Below, one piece after another: positions 25,190 to 33,403 of a DNA stretch of 64,000 nucleotides (position 1 is the first letter of the stretch; every line of letters starts with the position of its first letter). The notes below the pieces were generated by a model, which ran no database searches, was not told the origin of the DNA, and worked only from the letters and a program-made list of their open reading frames with translations. The position numbers and the translations under genes are program-made. This DNA is from Flavobacterium shii (GTDB taxonomy: Bacteria > Bacteroidota > Bacteroidia > Flavobacteriales > Flavobacteriaceae). The stretch lies in assembly GCF_025847235.1 (NCBI RefSeq), contig NZ_JAOZEW010000010.1:1-64000 (forward strand), written 5' to 3'.

Positions 25190-26442
25190 AGCAACTAGCA
25201 AAAACCAAGGTTACTGTGCGTCTTCGAAAAGCAGAAGACCGAAAAGAATGGTATATTTACATAGAAAGCTATCCTGTTGAAGTTTCCGGAAAGAAGACTC
25301 CCCAGAGAATCCGTGAATATTTAAACAGGTCCGTAACAACAGTGGAGTGGGACAAGAAAAGAACTGCCCGCACAGATACAGAGGGCATAAAATCCTATAA
25401 ACCCAGACGTAGCGATAACGGAATAATATTCTGCAGAAGCGAAAGCGACCGTGAAATAATGCTGTATGCTGACGCAGTTCGTAAAATCCGGCAGAAAGAA
25501 TACGATAATACAGATCTGTACAGCGATGCCGATAACCTGTTGGCTGAACAGAAAGAAAAAGGAAAAGAGGATTTTATTAAATACATTGCTGCCGCTGCGG
25601 CTAAAAGACACGCTCGAAGTTCAAAATCCATTCAGATCAATTGGGAGCGGACCAGAGAATTTTTAAAAAGCTATTCAGGAGGCAGCCTTATGATTTCCCA
25701 GATTGACAGCAGAATGGCGGAAGATTTCAAATTGTTTCTGCTGGCTGCGCCTCTCGGAGGAGGCAAAAAAGGAATCCTTTCCCGCAATACTGCAGGAACG
25801 TATTTCGCCATATTTAAAGCGGCTTTGAAACAGGCCTTCATCGACGGATATTTAACCATTGATTTATCTTCAAAAATAAAAGGAATACCTGAGCAGGACA
25901 CAAGGCGCGAATATCTTACAATTGAAGAATTGAATGCAGTGGCAGCAACGCCCTGTGAAAATGACGTCATTAAAAGAGCCGCACTTTTCTCAGCGCTTAC
26001 AGGTCTGAGGCATTCCGATATTCAGAAGCTCAGTTGGAAAGAGATAGGCCTGGAAGCTGGCAGGGCTAAACTGCATTTCACCCAGAAAAAGACAAAGGGT
26101 GTCGAATACATGCCAATTTCCCAGCAGGCTTTGCAGCTCTGCGGAGAACCGAGGCTGCCCGGGCAGCTTGTCTTTGAGGATCTGCCGGACTCATCCTGGA
26201 TTTCACGCCCTCTGAAAAAATGGGTTGAATCTGCAGGCATTAAAAAAAACATTACCTTCCACTGCTTCCGCCATACATATGCAACACTCCAGCTATCGAG
26301 CGGGACGGATATTTATACAGTCAGTAAAATGCTGGGGCATACCAACGTAAAAACTACTGAAATCTATGCCAAAGTAGTAGATGAGAAGAAAAACAGAGCT
26401 TCGCAGGCAATACAATTGGAATCTTTAAAAGACAAGCCGTAA
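25186..26442 (+). CDS. Tyrosine recombinase (site-specific integrase)
   Basis: Integrase of a mobile element, 418 residues. An N-terminal Arm/SAM-like DNA-binding part (about 125-235) precedes the catalytic domain: Arg275 in TGLRHSDIQKL, the HCFRHTY box with His359 and Arg362, His385 in MLGHTNVKT, and the catalytic Tyr394 in TEIYAKV. All five expected residues are present, so it looks active. The N-terminal region resembles Bacteroidota integrases with an Arm-DNA-binding beta domain. It is translated with the upstream HTH gene (4-base overlap) and the following gene (its stop TAA and the next ATG share an A). Confidence 0.95.
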   Translation: MKQLAKTKVTVRLRKAEDRKEWYIYIESYPVEVSGKKTPQRIREYLNRSVTTVEWDKKRTARTDTEGIKSYKPRRSDNGIIFCRSESDREIMLYADAVRKIRQKEYDNTDLYSDADNLLAEQKEKGKEDFIKYIAAAAAKRHARSSKSIQINWERTREFLKSYSGGSLMISQIDSRMAEDFKLFLLAAPLGGGKKGILSRNTAGTYFAIFKAALKQAFIDGYLTIDLSSKIKGIPEQDTRREYLTIEELNAVAATPCENDVIKRAALFSALTGLRHSDIQKLSWKEIGLEAGRAKLHFTQKKTKGVEYMPISQQALQLCGEPRLPGQLVFEDLPDSSWISRPLKKWVESAGIKKNITFHCFRHTYATLQLSSGTDIYTVSKMLGHTNVKTTEIYAKVVDEKKNRASQAIQLESLKDKP

Positions 26443-27191
26443 TGAAAACAAAATACTTTGAATATATTACAGTTTATCTGTCTGTTTTTTTAGTCTGTAT
26501 TTTTATAGGCGCAATCGCAAGATTTGTGCTGATAGAAATGGGTGCGGATGAATATACGGCCGGCGTATTTTTCTGGATCAGCATTGGATTTGGAATCTTA
26601 ATGTTTGCAATTCTAAGTTTATTTCTTAACGATTTGGCTGAGAGATTACTGAATCGTTTTTTGAAGGTGAAAAAAAATGAATCGCCTGAAAGCCTGATTC
26701 CAAGTGAAGACCTTGAAAAAATAGAAAAGGAGCGGCAGGATGTTTTAATTAAGCCCGAATTGTCTGAAAATAAAAATTCAACCAGAGATATTGAACAGAT
26801 AAGGGAGCAGCAGCAAAATGTAATCAAAAATCAAAAACAAGCCAGAATTGATATTGCCATCCGTTATGCAAAGCATGAGTTCGCGCTGTACGTGTCGGAT
26901 AATGATTTGAAACAATTGAGTAAAAATATAATTATATATGCTGAAGAAATAAATTTCGAAAAGATTAAACCGGTAAAAGTAAAAGATTTGTCCAATCTCG
27001 ATTTGTATCATTTTGGCTGGAATATCTGGAATTGTTTTAAAGTTAGTAAACAGGAGAGAGCCGCACAATTTCTAAAATTAACTTTTGCTGACGCTTTAAA
27101 AGATGTTGAACAGAACAGCATTAAAACGCATCTGAAAGATGATGAACAGAAGGGGCTTATAAAGATAATAGAAGATTTTACAGATTTTTAA
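26442..27191 (+). CDS. Membrane protein of the mobile element
   Basis: A 249-residue protein with two N-terminal membrane helices (about 6-30 and 38-62), then a highly charged, partly coiled region (to about 145) and a helical C-terminal domain (ELSKNIIIYAEEINFEKIKPVKVKDLSNLDLYHFGWNIWNCFKVSKQ). Starts with the A shared with the integrase stop (TAATG), so translation is coupled. No family is recognised; the position suggests a maintenance, immunity or phage-defence function for the element, but that is inference. It is followed by a terminator. Confidence 0.7.
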   Translation: MKTKYFEYITVYLSVFLVCIFIGAIARFVLIEMGADEYTAGVFFWISIGFGILMFAILSLFLNDLAERLLNRFLKVKKNESPESLIPSEDLEKIEKERQDVLIKPELSENKNSTRDIEQIREQQQNVIKNQKQARIDIAIRYAKHEFALYVSDNDLKQLSKNIIIYAEEINFEKIKPVKVKDLSNLDLYHFGWNIWNCFKVSKQERAAQFLKLTFADALKDVEQNSIKTHLKDDEQKGLIKIIEDFTDF

Positions 27192-27222
27192 ATACCAATA
27201 GTTATAAAGCACTGTGTTTTTT

Positions 27223-27267
27223 AAGTGTTTTTGTTGTGAAGAAGGACACAGCAAAAACACTTTTTTT
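27223..27267 (+). terminator. Terminator of the integrase operon
   Basis: The stem aagtgtttttgttgtg / cacagcaaaaacactt with a loop is followed by seven T. It separates the integrase operon from the next HTH gene. Confidence 0.8.
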
Positions 27268-27298
27268 ATTTGCACCATAACTATTAAAAACGATAGCA

Positions 27299-27640
27299 AT
27301 GGACATAAACGAAATCTCTTTTGAGAACCTGCCCAAAGCAGTAGCACACTTAGTGAAAGAAATTGCCGAGATTAAACTTCTGATTCAGAATGTACAGGTA
27401 TATGAATCTAAAGAAAAAAGTATTCCTATTGGTATTGATGAAGTAAGCCGGTTAATAGGAAAAGCAAAGCCTACAATTTACGCTCTTGTAAGGCAACGAA
27501 AAATTCCGTGCTATAAATATGGTAAAAAGCTGTACTTTTTTGAAGAAGAAGTTTTAGAATGGATCTCTAAAGGGAAAAAGAAAACAATACAGGAAATCGA
27601 ATCAGATGTATTGAAGTATGATCATAATCGAAAAAAATAG
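27299..27640 (+). CDS. Excisionase-like HTH protein
   Basis: A 113-residue DNA-binding protein with an N-terminal helical part (EISFENLPKAVAHLVKEIAEIKLLI, probably a coiled coil for dimerisation) and a C-terminal helix-turn-helix of the excisionase type (IGIDEVSRLIGKAKPTIYALVRQRKIPCYKYGKKLYFFEEEVLEWIS). Proteins of this type start the replication and mobilisation block of many Bacteroidota integrative elements. The 3' end overlaps a short frame (27618-27764), which suggests a second gene originally followed. It is probably an element-borne regulator. Confidence 0.85.
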   Translation: MDINEISFENLPKAVAHLVKEIAEIKLLIQNVQVYESKEKSIPIGIDEVSRLIGKAKPTIYALVRQRKIPCYKYGKKLYFFEEEVLEWISKGKKKTIQEIESDVLKYDHNRKK

Positions 27641-27764
27641 AGGGATAACAGCCAACAAAAATACTTATATCACTCCATTAGATCTTCAAAAAGCATTTAA
27701 TACAAAACGATATGTTATCTACAGGGAGATAATTAATTACGTTAATTTCTTTAATGTTAGATAG
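27618..27764 (+). pseudogene. Truncated element ORF, perhaps replication or mobilisation gene
   Basis: A 48-codon frame begins at an ATG inside the end of the HTH gene (overlapping it by 23 bases) and runs IIIEKNRGITANKNTYITPLDLQ onward, ending in a TAG after NFFNVR. In Bacteroidota elements the gene in this place is often a primase or helicase with an N-terminus starting this way, but no catalytic domain is left. I read it as the stub left when the element lost its replication and mobilisation block. Confidence 0.4.
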
Positions 27765-28140
27765 TTGTATTGTTCTTAAACATACAGGTCTCTAATTAAT
27801 TGAGACTGTTTTTCTTTAATTAACGGCAAAGATACCTTTTTGAACGTAACAAAAAAAGATAGCAATGCGCTATCTTTACATTGTCTATATCAGTTGGCTA
27901 AATACTACTAAAACTTCATTTAGTCAATATGTAACCTAGCAGTCTATGCTAGATTTTTAAGTGGAAAATTGCTGTACAAGTCTGTTTGTTATTAAAAATA
28001 GCCAGCTCAGAACCATTATTCTAGCAGGCTATTGGGCTTTGTTGCAGTGTTAGTCTGTCTTTTTAAAATTTGAGGAACATTTACTTCAAAAGATATGATG
28101 GTTTTTGATTAAATAAGATTAATTAAACTTTTGGATTTAA
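27765..28140. other. Intergenic region of the element
   Basis: No gene. At 27855-27877 there is a hairpin (aaagatagc / gctatcttt) that may be a terminator, and near 27789-27808 a short palindrome (gtctctaattaattgagac). Around 28034 the words ggctttgttgcagtgtta resemble the end of an IS6-type element, but no transposase frame follows. Otherwise the sequence looks degenerate. Confidence 0.5.
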
Positions 28141-28299
28141 TTACTTAGATAAATAAGGCATCCCACCATCAACAAGGAGTTCGGCACCAAGCATAAAAGA
28201 AGAATCGTCAGAAGTCAGAAAAATCGCTATTCTAACAATGTCAGATGGTTGCCCAATTCTGCCAGCTAATTTAATTTTAGAGTTATTTATTACGGTAGG
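28141..28299 (-). pseudogene. Remnant of a short-chain dehydrogenase gene (3' end)
   Basis: On the minus strand, directly behind the stop codon of the metallo-beta-lactamase gene and in the same frame, 52 codons read to a TAA at 28141. The segment [22 protein letters not shown] followed by GAELLVDGG is the C-terminal signature of short-chain dehydrogenases (GRIGQPEDIAxxxxFLASDExxFxxGxxLxVDGG). No start, NAD-binding motif or catalytic Tyr is left, so only the last 40 or so residues of an SDR gene remain. The upstream residues (TVINNSKIK) may be random sequence joined at a deletion. Confidence 0.8.
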
Positions 28300-29244
28300 T
28301 TAATTCTTCTTGGTAGTGCTGTAATTGTATGGGACCCATTCATACTCTTTCCCTTCTGGTCTGAAATGTCCAACACCTGGAAATGAGATATGTGCAGCTG
28401 CTATGAGATATTCTCCTTTAGCAAATTCATTATAAACTTTTTTACGCTGCTCTGCGGCTTTAGTTTTATCGAAATCATAAATGTCGAGAATTTCTGGTGC
28501 AGTTAGCTGAATAGCTTCAATGTGAATCAGATCACCAATAAATATCAATTGCTGCTGTCCACTCTTTAGTCTATATGCAGTATGACCAGATGTATGCCCA
28601 GCAGTCTCATAGGTTTCTATTCCGGGAAAAAGAATCTCTTTGTCTTCAAAAGTTTTTAATTTCCCTGAAGTAATATAGGGTTTTAAAGCCAAGAAAGCTG
28701 GTCTGTTCCATGTTATCAGGATATTGTCATTTGAATTCACTTGCTCATGAATTTTCCAGAAATCCAAATCTTTTTTATTGACGTGAATCGTTGCGTTTGG
28801 AAATACTTTTTTCCCTTTACTGATTAATCCTCCAGAATGATCGCTATGGAGATGGGTAATTAATATATCAGTTATGTCTTCGGGTTTATATCCGGCATTT
28901 TTCAAGCTTGATAACAGCATTCCTCCCTCAGGAGACATTAAATCTCCCGCACCTGCATCTACTAATATTCGCTTATCTGCAGAAATAATCAAAAACGTAT
29001 TGATAGATGATTCCACTTTTTCAGGTAGAAATGCCTTTTTTAAAAGTGCAGGAATTCTAGGGTCGTTATTTAGTATTTCTTTGGCATTCGCAATTGCAGT
29101 ACCATCTGATATGGCAATGACTTCAAAATCGCCAATCCACATTCGCTGATATCCTGGCTGCTGGATTATTGACTGTGCTTTTAATTGGTATGCCGCTACA
29201 TTTAGCAGCAAGAAAATTAATAAAAGGATGTTATTTTTTTTCAT
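28300..29244 (-). CDS. Secreted metallo-beta-lactamase-fold hydrolase
   Basis: A 314-residue periplasmic hydrolase with a signal peptide (to about residue 24, AYQLKAQ). The dinuclear zinc site shows HLHSDHSGG (His131, His133, Asp135, His136), GHTSGH (near residue 215) and GDLIH (near 237). The pattern resembles the MBL family of quorum-quenching lactonases, arylsulfatases and similar esterases rather than a true beta-lactamase. It is the last gene of the TetR-linked cluster. The N-terminal IQQPGYQRMWIGDFEVIAISDGTA is seen in relatives annotated as MBL-fold metallo-hydrolases. Substrate unknown. Confidence 0.9.
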   Translation of the reverse strand: MKKNNILLLIFLLLNVAAYQLKAQSIIQQPGYQRMWIGDFEVIAISDGTAIANAKEILNNDPRIPALLKKAFLPEKVESSINTFLIISADKRILVDAGAGDLMSPEGGMLLSSLKNAGYKPEDITDILITHLHSDHSGGLISKGKKVFPNATIHVNKKDLDFWKIHEQVNSNDNILITWNRPAFLALKPYITSGKLKTFEDKEILFPGIETYETAGHTSGHTAYRLKSGQQQLIFIGDLIHIEAIQLTAPEILDIYDFDKTKAAEQRKKVYNEFAKGEYLIAAAHISFPGVGHFRPEGKEYEWVPYNYSTTKKN

Positions 29245-29415
29245 TGTAAAATTTATTTATTAGCTAATAATTAGTATTAATCCCTTAAAATTCAATGATT
29301 TTATTGTTATTGTAGCTACTGAAATATTACCAAATTTCTAATTCCGATGAAATACTGAACTTGAATTTTTAAATTTTCATTCAGTCTCATATTCACAGTT
29401 AAGATGAGTATTGAA

Positions 29416-29709
29416 TCACTTTTCAATTCCTTCGATAATAAACACCCGATATTCAGCTCCTTTAAGTCTGTGCTTAAGAGCTTCCTGATAAAGAGTACTG
29501 TTATACGATGCTTTGGCATCGGCAACAGTTGGGAATTCAAGGATAACCGCACCATCTACGGGCAATCCTTCGAGTGTTTCAACGGCACCGTAAAAAGCAA
29601 GTGGAGTTATAGGCTGGCCAGCTGAAGCTGCTGGAGCAGTTTCCTGGTATATTTTAAATTCTTCGGGATCAGTAATACGATCTCTGACGTAAACAATATA
29701 GGCACTCAT
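29416..29709 (-). CDS. DUF1330 domain protein
   Basis: A 97-residue protein of the DUF1330 family, an alpha+beta (dimeric ferredoxin-like) fold: AYIVYVRDRITDPEEFKIYQETAPAASA, then VDGAVILEFPTVADAKASYNSTLYQEALKHRLKGAEYRVFIIEG. Members often sit next to oxidoreductases and appear to be small-molecule-related enzymes or chaperones; no reaction is established for this one. It is placed between the crotonase-like gene and the MBL gene in the same cluster, with gaps of 108 and 171 bases. Confidence 0.9.
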   Translation of the reverse strand: MSAYIVYVRDRITDPEEFKIYQETAPAASAGQPITPLAFYGAVETLEGLPVDGAVILEFPTVADAKASYNSTLYQEALKHRLKGAEYRVFIIEGIEK

Positions 29710-29817
29710 ATTTTTTAATTTTAAGTTGTAGAATCATTCAATACTTGAATGTTGTAATTTGAGCCGCAATCAACGAAATGAATGCGGCTTTAATAGTAAA
29801 GACAGATTTATAAGTTT

Positions 29818-30684
29818 TTATACAGTTGGGAGGTCTCCCAGACGTTCTGCAAAATTTAATTCAAAGTTGCCGACTTTCCCAAGACCTGCATCTAACATTT
29901 TGGAAAATGCTTTCCCTGCTTCAGGCCAAAGGTCAACCCCTTGAAGAATATGGTTTGACATCCAAAGGTCACCTTCTGAAGGAATTCCAGCTCTAGCATT
30001 GACCATTTTTTTGCCAGTCTCCAACGCTCGTTTTTCAAACTTTGCCATTCGTTCTGCTAAGGCATCAACGTAGGAATCAAGTTCCACATCAGCAATAGAT
30101 CGATTGACAAAACCATAACGCTCGCCGATCTCTGCGTCAAAATCGTCAGCACTTAAAACAATCTCTAATGCTCTTGAACGCCCTACTAAGGCTGAAAGCC
30201 ATTCAACACCACCACCACCTGGGATAGAGGAACCGCCAACTTCAACAAGTGCAAATTTTGCACGCTCTTTTGATGCAAAGCGCATATCACAGGCTAACGC
30301 AAATTCGAACCCCTGTGCTCTTGCTCGTCCTCTTACTTTTGCAATGCTAATTACTGGAGCTTGTGCAAGTCGGGTTACAAATTTTGGCCAATTGCCAAAA
30401 AATGGCATTGCACCAGGCTGATCAGGAACCGTTGTTCGATTCTCTACATCATGATGGTTCATGAAGAAATCTTCGTCTGCGCTCTCAAACACCACGACTT
30501 TCAGTTCGTTATCAGTTTCTATATTGTCCAAAAGAACGTTCAACTCTGCAAACATCTTCGGATCGAAAAGGTTCAATGGGGGATTATTTATAATAATACT
30601 CCAATATGCTGGAGATTTACGAATGATGGTTAAACGATTGTCATTTGACTTTTGTTCATTTTCTAGTATAGGTATTGTTTCCAT
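29818..30684 (-). CDS. Enoyl-CoA hydratase/isomerase (crotonase) family protein
   Basis: A 288-residue crotonase-fold protein. The pattern AYWSIIINNPPLNLFDPKMFAELNVLLDNIETDNELKVVVFES is the family's N-terminal strand-helix unit; VRGRARAQGFEFALACDMRFASK includes the oxyanion-hole segment; and ALVEVGGSSIPGGGGVEWLSALVGRSRA holds the region of the catalytic Glu. No signal peptide. The substrate (a CoA thioester) is not indicated, and residues 60-85 contain insertions compared with classical hydratases, so catalytic function is likely but not certain. It is 26 bases downstream of the reductase gene. Confidence 0.88.
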   Translation of the reverse strand: METIPILENEQKSNDNRLTIIRKSPAYWSIIINNPPLNLFDPKMFAELNVLLDNIETDNELKVVVFESADEDFFMNHHDVENRTTVPDQPGAMPFFGNWPKFVTRLAQAPVISIAKVRGRARAQGFEFALACDMRFASKERAKFALVEVGGSSIPGGGGVEWLSALVGRSRALEIVLSADDFDAEIGERYGFVNRSIADVELDSYVDALAERMAKFEKRALETGKKMVNARAGIPSEGDLWMSNHILQGVDLWPEAGKAFSKMLDAGLGKVGNFELNFAERLGDLPTV

Positions 30685-30710
30685 TATGTGATAATTAGAT
30701 AGAATTAATA

Positions 30711-31550
30711 TTATTGATTTGAAAGCGTTTCAAATTCCTCATCTGATAGCGTAATACTTCCAGCTAAAAGGTTTTCTTGTAAGTGCGCAATAAATTTTGT
30801 TCCGGGAATAAGTAAAATATTCTCTGAACGTTTTAATAACCACGCTAAAGCTATTTGTGCAGTTGTAGCATTATGTTTCTCTGCAATTGCCTTTATTTTG
30901 CCTTCAAGCTTTGCTGGACCAGAAGCTAAAGGAAACCATGGAATAAAAGCCAGACCTTGTTCTGCAGTGAAATCTACTACATCTTCCCATTGTCTATCGC
31001 CTAAGTTGTACATGTTTTGCACCGATACAATTGGCAGTATTTTTTGCACCTGCTTAATTTGTTCAATAGTCACTTCTGATAAACCTACATAACGAATTTT
31101 TCCATCTTTTACGGCTTCAACAACTGGCGCCAATGTTTCTTCTACATTTACATTAGGATCAATACGGTGCAATTGCCACAGATCAATCGTGTTTACCTTT
31201 AATCGCTTTAAACTGCTTTCGATATTTTCTTTAATATGTTCCGGTGTACCATTAGGCACCCAAAGATCGGGACCAGGTCTGTTAAAACCTCCTTTTGTTG
31301 CAATTAGCGCCCCGTCTTTATAAGGATAAAGAGCTTCTGATAGTAAAGATTCATTCAGTTTAGGACCATATGCCTCAGCAGTATCGATAAAGTTTACGCC
31401 AGCTGCAACGGCTGCCTGAAGTACTTTTTTTGCATTTTCCCGATCTTCAACTTCACCAAAAACTCCTTTGCCTGTTAACTGCATTGTACCGTAACCTAAG
31501 CGGTTAATTTCAATGTCTCCAATTTTGTAAGTTAATTTGATACTTCCCAT
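30711..31550 (-). CDS. Aldo/keto reductase
   Basis: A 279-residue NADPH-dependent aldo/keto reductase with a TIM-barrel fold. It has the family patterns LGYGTMQLTGKG, the catalytic tetrad region FIDTAEAYGPKLNESLLSEAL (Asp and Tyr), ATKGGFNRP (Lys), IDLWQLHRIDPN (His), and IPGTKFIAHLQENLLAG (NADP binding). Its start is 148 bases from the TetR gene's end; this space carries two copies of the motif also present at the TetR gene, so regulation by that TetR is probable. It reads first in a four-gene group with crotonase, DUF1330 and MBL genes. Confidence 0.94.
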   Translation of the reverse strand: MGSIKLTYKIGDIEINRLGYGTMQLTGKGVFGEVEDRENAKKVLQAAVAAGVNFIDTAEAYGPKLNESLLSEALYPYKDGALIATKGGFNRPGPDLWVPNGTPEHIKENIESSLKRLKVNTIDLWQLHRIDPNVNVEETLAPVVEAVKDGKIRYVGLSEVTIEQIKQVQKILPIVSVQNMYNLGDRQWEDVVDFTAEQGLAFIPWFPLASGPAKLEGKIKAIAEKHNATTAQIALAWLLKRSENILLIPGTKFIAHLQENLLAGSITLSDEEFETLSNQ

Positions 31551-31618
31551 TTTAATTTAATTTTAGTGATTAATATTTAGATTATAATTTTCCTTTAATT
31601 TTATAATTTAAGTCTATG

Positions 31619-31635
31619 TTTGACATTAGTGTAAG
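31619..31635. promoter_or_regulatory. Probable TetR operator, copy 1
   Basis: TTTGACATTAGTGTAAG, one of three copies of a near-palindromic 17-bp motif with the core ACATTARTGT. It lies 69 bases upstream of the aldo/keto reductase start. Confidence 0.65.
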
Positions 31636-31665
31636 TTTTTAATCGAAAAAAAACTTAATGTATAG

Positions 31666-31682
31666 TTTGACATTGATGTAAG
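31666..31682. promoter_or_regulatory. Probable TetR operator, copy 2
   Basis: TTTGACATTGATGTAAG, 47 bases (first base to first base) from copy 1. Two sites in tandem upstream of the aldo/keto reductase suggest cooperative repression of the group. Confidence 0.65.
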
Positions 31683-31698
31683 TTTTTGGTCAAAAAAA

Positions 31699-32301
31699 TT
31701 ACTTAGCAAATAATCTTTTTAAAATTATTTCTTTGCGTTCTGCCATAGCTTCCTTGTAACGTTTATCAGCCACAGCTAAAATATTTTTATAAAGGGGGCC
31801 AATAACAAGAGGGTAGGTAATCAGGGAAAACAAATCAAATAAAAAGTTAAGTGGATCTGTTTTTAAAATTGTACCCTTATCCATTTCATGCTGAACAATT
31901 TTTAGAAATTTCATAAATTTTTCAGCCTTATATTCACTTAAGTCCGAGGTAAGGGGACGACAATTCATTTCAATTACCATAAAAGTATCGACATAAGGAT
32001 ATTTGTTTCTTGCATTAAAACTGTCTTCTATAAAATTTGAAATATTATTATAAAAAGAAGAATCGGTATCAAGTAAAAAGTTAAGACGCACTGTTAAACA
32101 TTCAATAGTTTCTTTGTAGAATTTTTCCATTAGAACATCCTTGGTTCGGAAATAATAATTCACAACTGGTCTGGTAACGCCAATTTCATCTGCAATGTCC
32201 TGCATAGTAGCATGAAGTTTTCCTTCTGTAAAGAACACGCGCTTTGCAGCGGCGATAATTTGTTCCTCCATTTTTGTATCTTTTACTATTTTTTGACGCA
32301 T
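31699..32301 (-). CDS. TetR/AcrR-family repressor
   Basis: The frame is open to 32481, but I take the Met at 32301 (MRQKIVKDTKMEEQ) as the start because a promoter and an operator-like site lie directly upstream; this gives 200 residues. The N-terminal HTH is clear: AAKRVFFTEGKLHATMQDIADEIGVTRPVVNYYFRTKDVLMEKFY (about 15-60). The C-terminal ligand-binding domain is variable, with no recognisable family. It probably represses its own gene and the reductase-crotonase-DUF1330-MBL group, as indicated by three copies of the same motif. The inducer is unknown. Confidence 0.9.
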   Translation of the reverse strand: MRQKIVKDTKMEEQIIAAAKRVFFTEGKLHATMQDIADEIGVTRPVVNYYFRTKDVLMEKFYKETIECLTVRLNFLLDTDSSFYNNISNFIEDSFNARNKYPYVDTFMVIEMNCRPLTSDLSEYKAEKFMKFLKIVQHEMDKGTILKTDPLNFLFDLFSLITYPLVIGPLYKNILAVADKRYKEAMAERKEIILKRLFAK

Positions 32302-32304
32302 GAG

Positions 32305-32321
32305 TTTGACATTAATGTAAG
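32305..32321. promoter_or_regulatory. Probable TetR operator, copy 3
   Basis: TTTGACATTAATGTAAG has the most symmetrical core (ACATTAATGT) of the three copies. It lies three bases upstream of the TetR start and next to its promoter, as expected for autoregulation. Confidence 0.68.
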
Positions 32322-32323
32322 TG

Positions 32324-32354
32324 CAAAGATATAATGGAAAAATTATTGTAACAA
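32324..32354 (-). promoter_or_regulatory. Promoter of the TetR gene
   Basis: On the minus strand, TTG (complement of 32352-32354) and TATCTTTG (complement of 32324-32331) are 20 bases apart, a good match to the flavobacterial TTG-N19/20-TAnnTTTG pattern. The operator at 32305-32321 overlaps the expected transcription start, so repressor binding would block initiation. Bases 32355-32757 show no further gene. Confidence 0.65.
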
Positions 32355-32757
32355 TTAATAATATGTTAAAGTTTATATTTTGGAAAATAATGCTGATCCA
32401 ATAATGATGGTCATCATTATATTTAATTCTTCTATAAATAGACATCCTTAATTTTTTGCGCAAAAAAGATATCACCTGCATTAAATCATTTTGTAAGAAG
32501 AGCCATTATTCCTTTTTTACTGATAATTCTTTTTTATCGTCACCCAGATAAATTGCCAAAACTACGAGGTCAGTTTTTTCATTATTAGTGCCTTTATTAG
32601 GTCTTATTTTAAGGCAAAATTCATTTATTAAAATAGGACAGTACTATACTAATCGGAAATTTAGTGATAATTTAAGGAAAATCAGATAACTGTTATTTAT
32701 TTCGGAATATTTTAAACATGCGATCACATTTCTTATATTTACTTCTTAAATACTCCA

Positions 32758-33369
32758 ATGAATAATAATAAAGCATCAGTTAATGAAGACGTTCCGACGG
32801 AACAGTTAATTCGTTTTTTTAATGGGTATTTTGCCCTTGATAAAAAAGAATGCGAAGAGGTCGTTCGGCTGTTCTCTCAGAGGAATATAAGACGGAAAGG
32901 ATTTCTTTTGCAGGAAGGTGATTTCTGCCGTCATTATTTCTTTATTGTTTCGGGCTGCTTTAAAATGTTTGCAGTAGATCCTTCGGGCAAGGAGCACAAC
33001 TTGCAGTTTGCTGCAGAAAATGATTGGATAAGTGACCTGCATAGCTTTTATGCACACGAACCAAGCCGTATGCATATAGAGGCTGTAGAACCTTCTGTTA
33101 TACTGCAGATTCAGCATGATGACCTGTTGTATTTATTTGTCAATTACCACAAATTCGACCGTAACTTCCGGATTATAACAGAGCGTAAGTATATCAATTT
33201 TCAAAACAGGATTCTTCAGAATATCAGTTCTACTGCTGAGGAACGCTACATTAGCTTTACTAGTGAGTATCCTGAATTAGTTAATAGGATACCTAATACA
33301 CAAATTGCTTCTTATTTAGGCATAACCCCTGAGTTCCTGAGTAAAATTAGAAAAAAGATCGTGACTTAG
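32758..33369 (+). CDS. Crp/Fnr-family transcription regulator
   Basis: A 203-residue regulator with a cyclic-nucleotide-binding-like N-terminal domain (about 25-140: RRKGFLLQEGDFCRHYFFIVSGCFKMFAVDPSGKEHNLQFAAEN) and a C-terminal HTH (IPNTQIASYLGITPEFLSKIRKKI). No FeS-cluster cysteine pattern is present (only C37, C58, C66 scattered), and the cAMP phosphate-binding Arg-Ser pattern is not obvious, so the ligand is unknown. Members of this subgroup in Bacteroidota often sit next to genes for small hydrolases or reductases, as here. Confidence 0.9.
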   Translation: MNNNKASVNEDVPTEQLIRFFNGYFALDKKECEEVVRLFSQRNIRRKGFLLQEGDFCRHYFFIVSGCFKMFAVDPSGKEHNLQFAAENDWISDLHSFYAHEPSRMHIEAVEPSVILQIQHDDLLYLFVNYHKFDRNFRIITERKYINFQNRILQNISSTAEERYISFTSEYPELVNRIPNTQIASYLGITPEFLSKIRKKIVT

Positions 33370-33403
33370 TATTCACTTTTTAATGATTTAAGTAGGCTGA
33401 TTA

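Noticed and set aside
25321..26252. Several minus-strand frames inside the integrase gene
   Set aside because: They follow from the higher GC content of this gene and have no recognisable content; the plus-strand integrase has all catalytic residues.
29316..29555. Minus-strand frame overlapping the DUF1330 gene
   Set aside because: Shifted frame of the same strand; the DUF1330 frame has the clear family pattern and this one has none.
32302..32481. N-terminal extension of the TetR protein
   Set aside because: It lies upstream of a good promoter and operator and reads as random hydrophobic sequence; TetR family members begin near the HTH.
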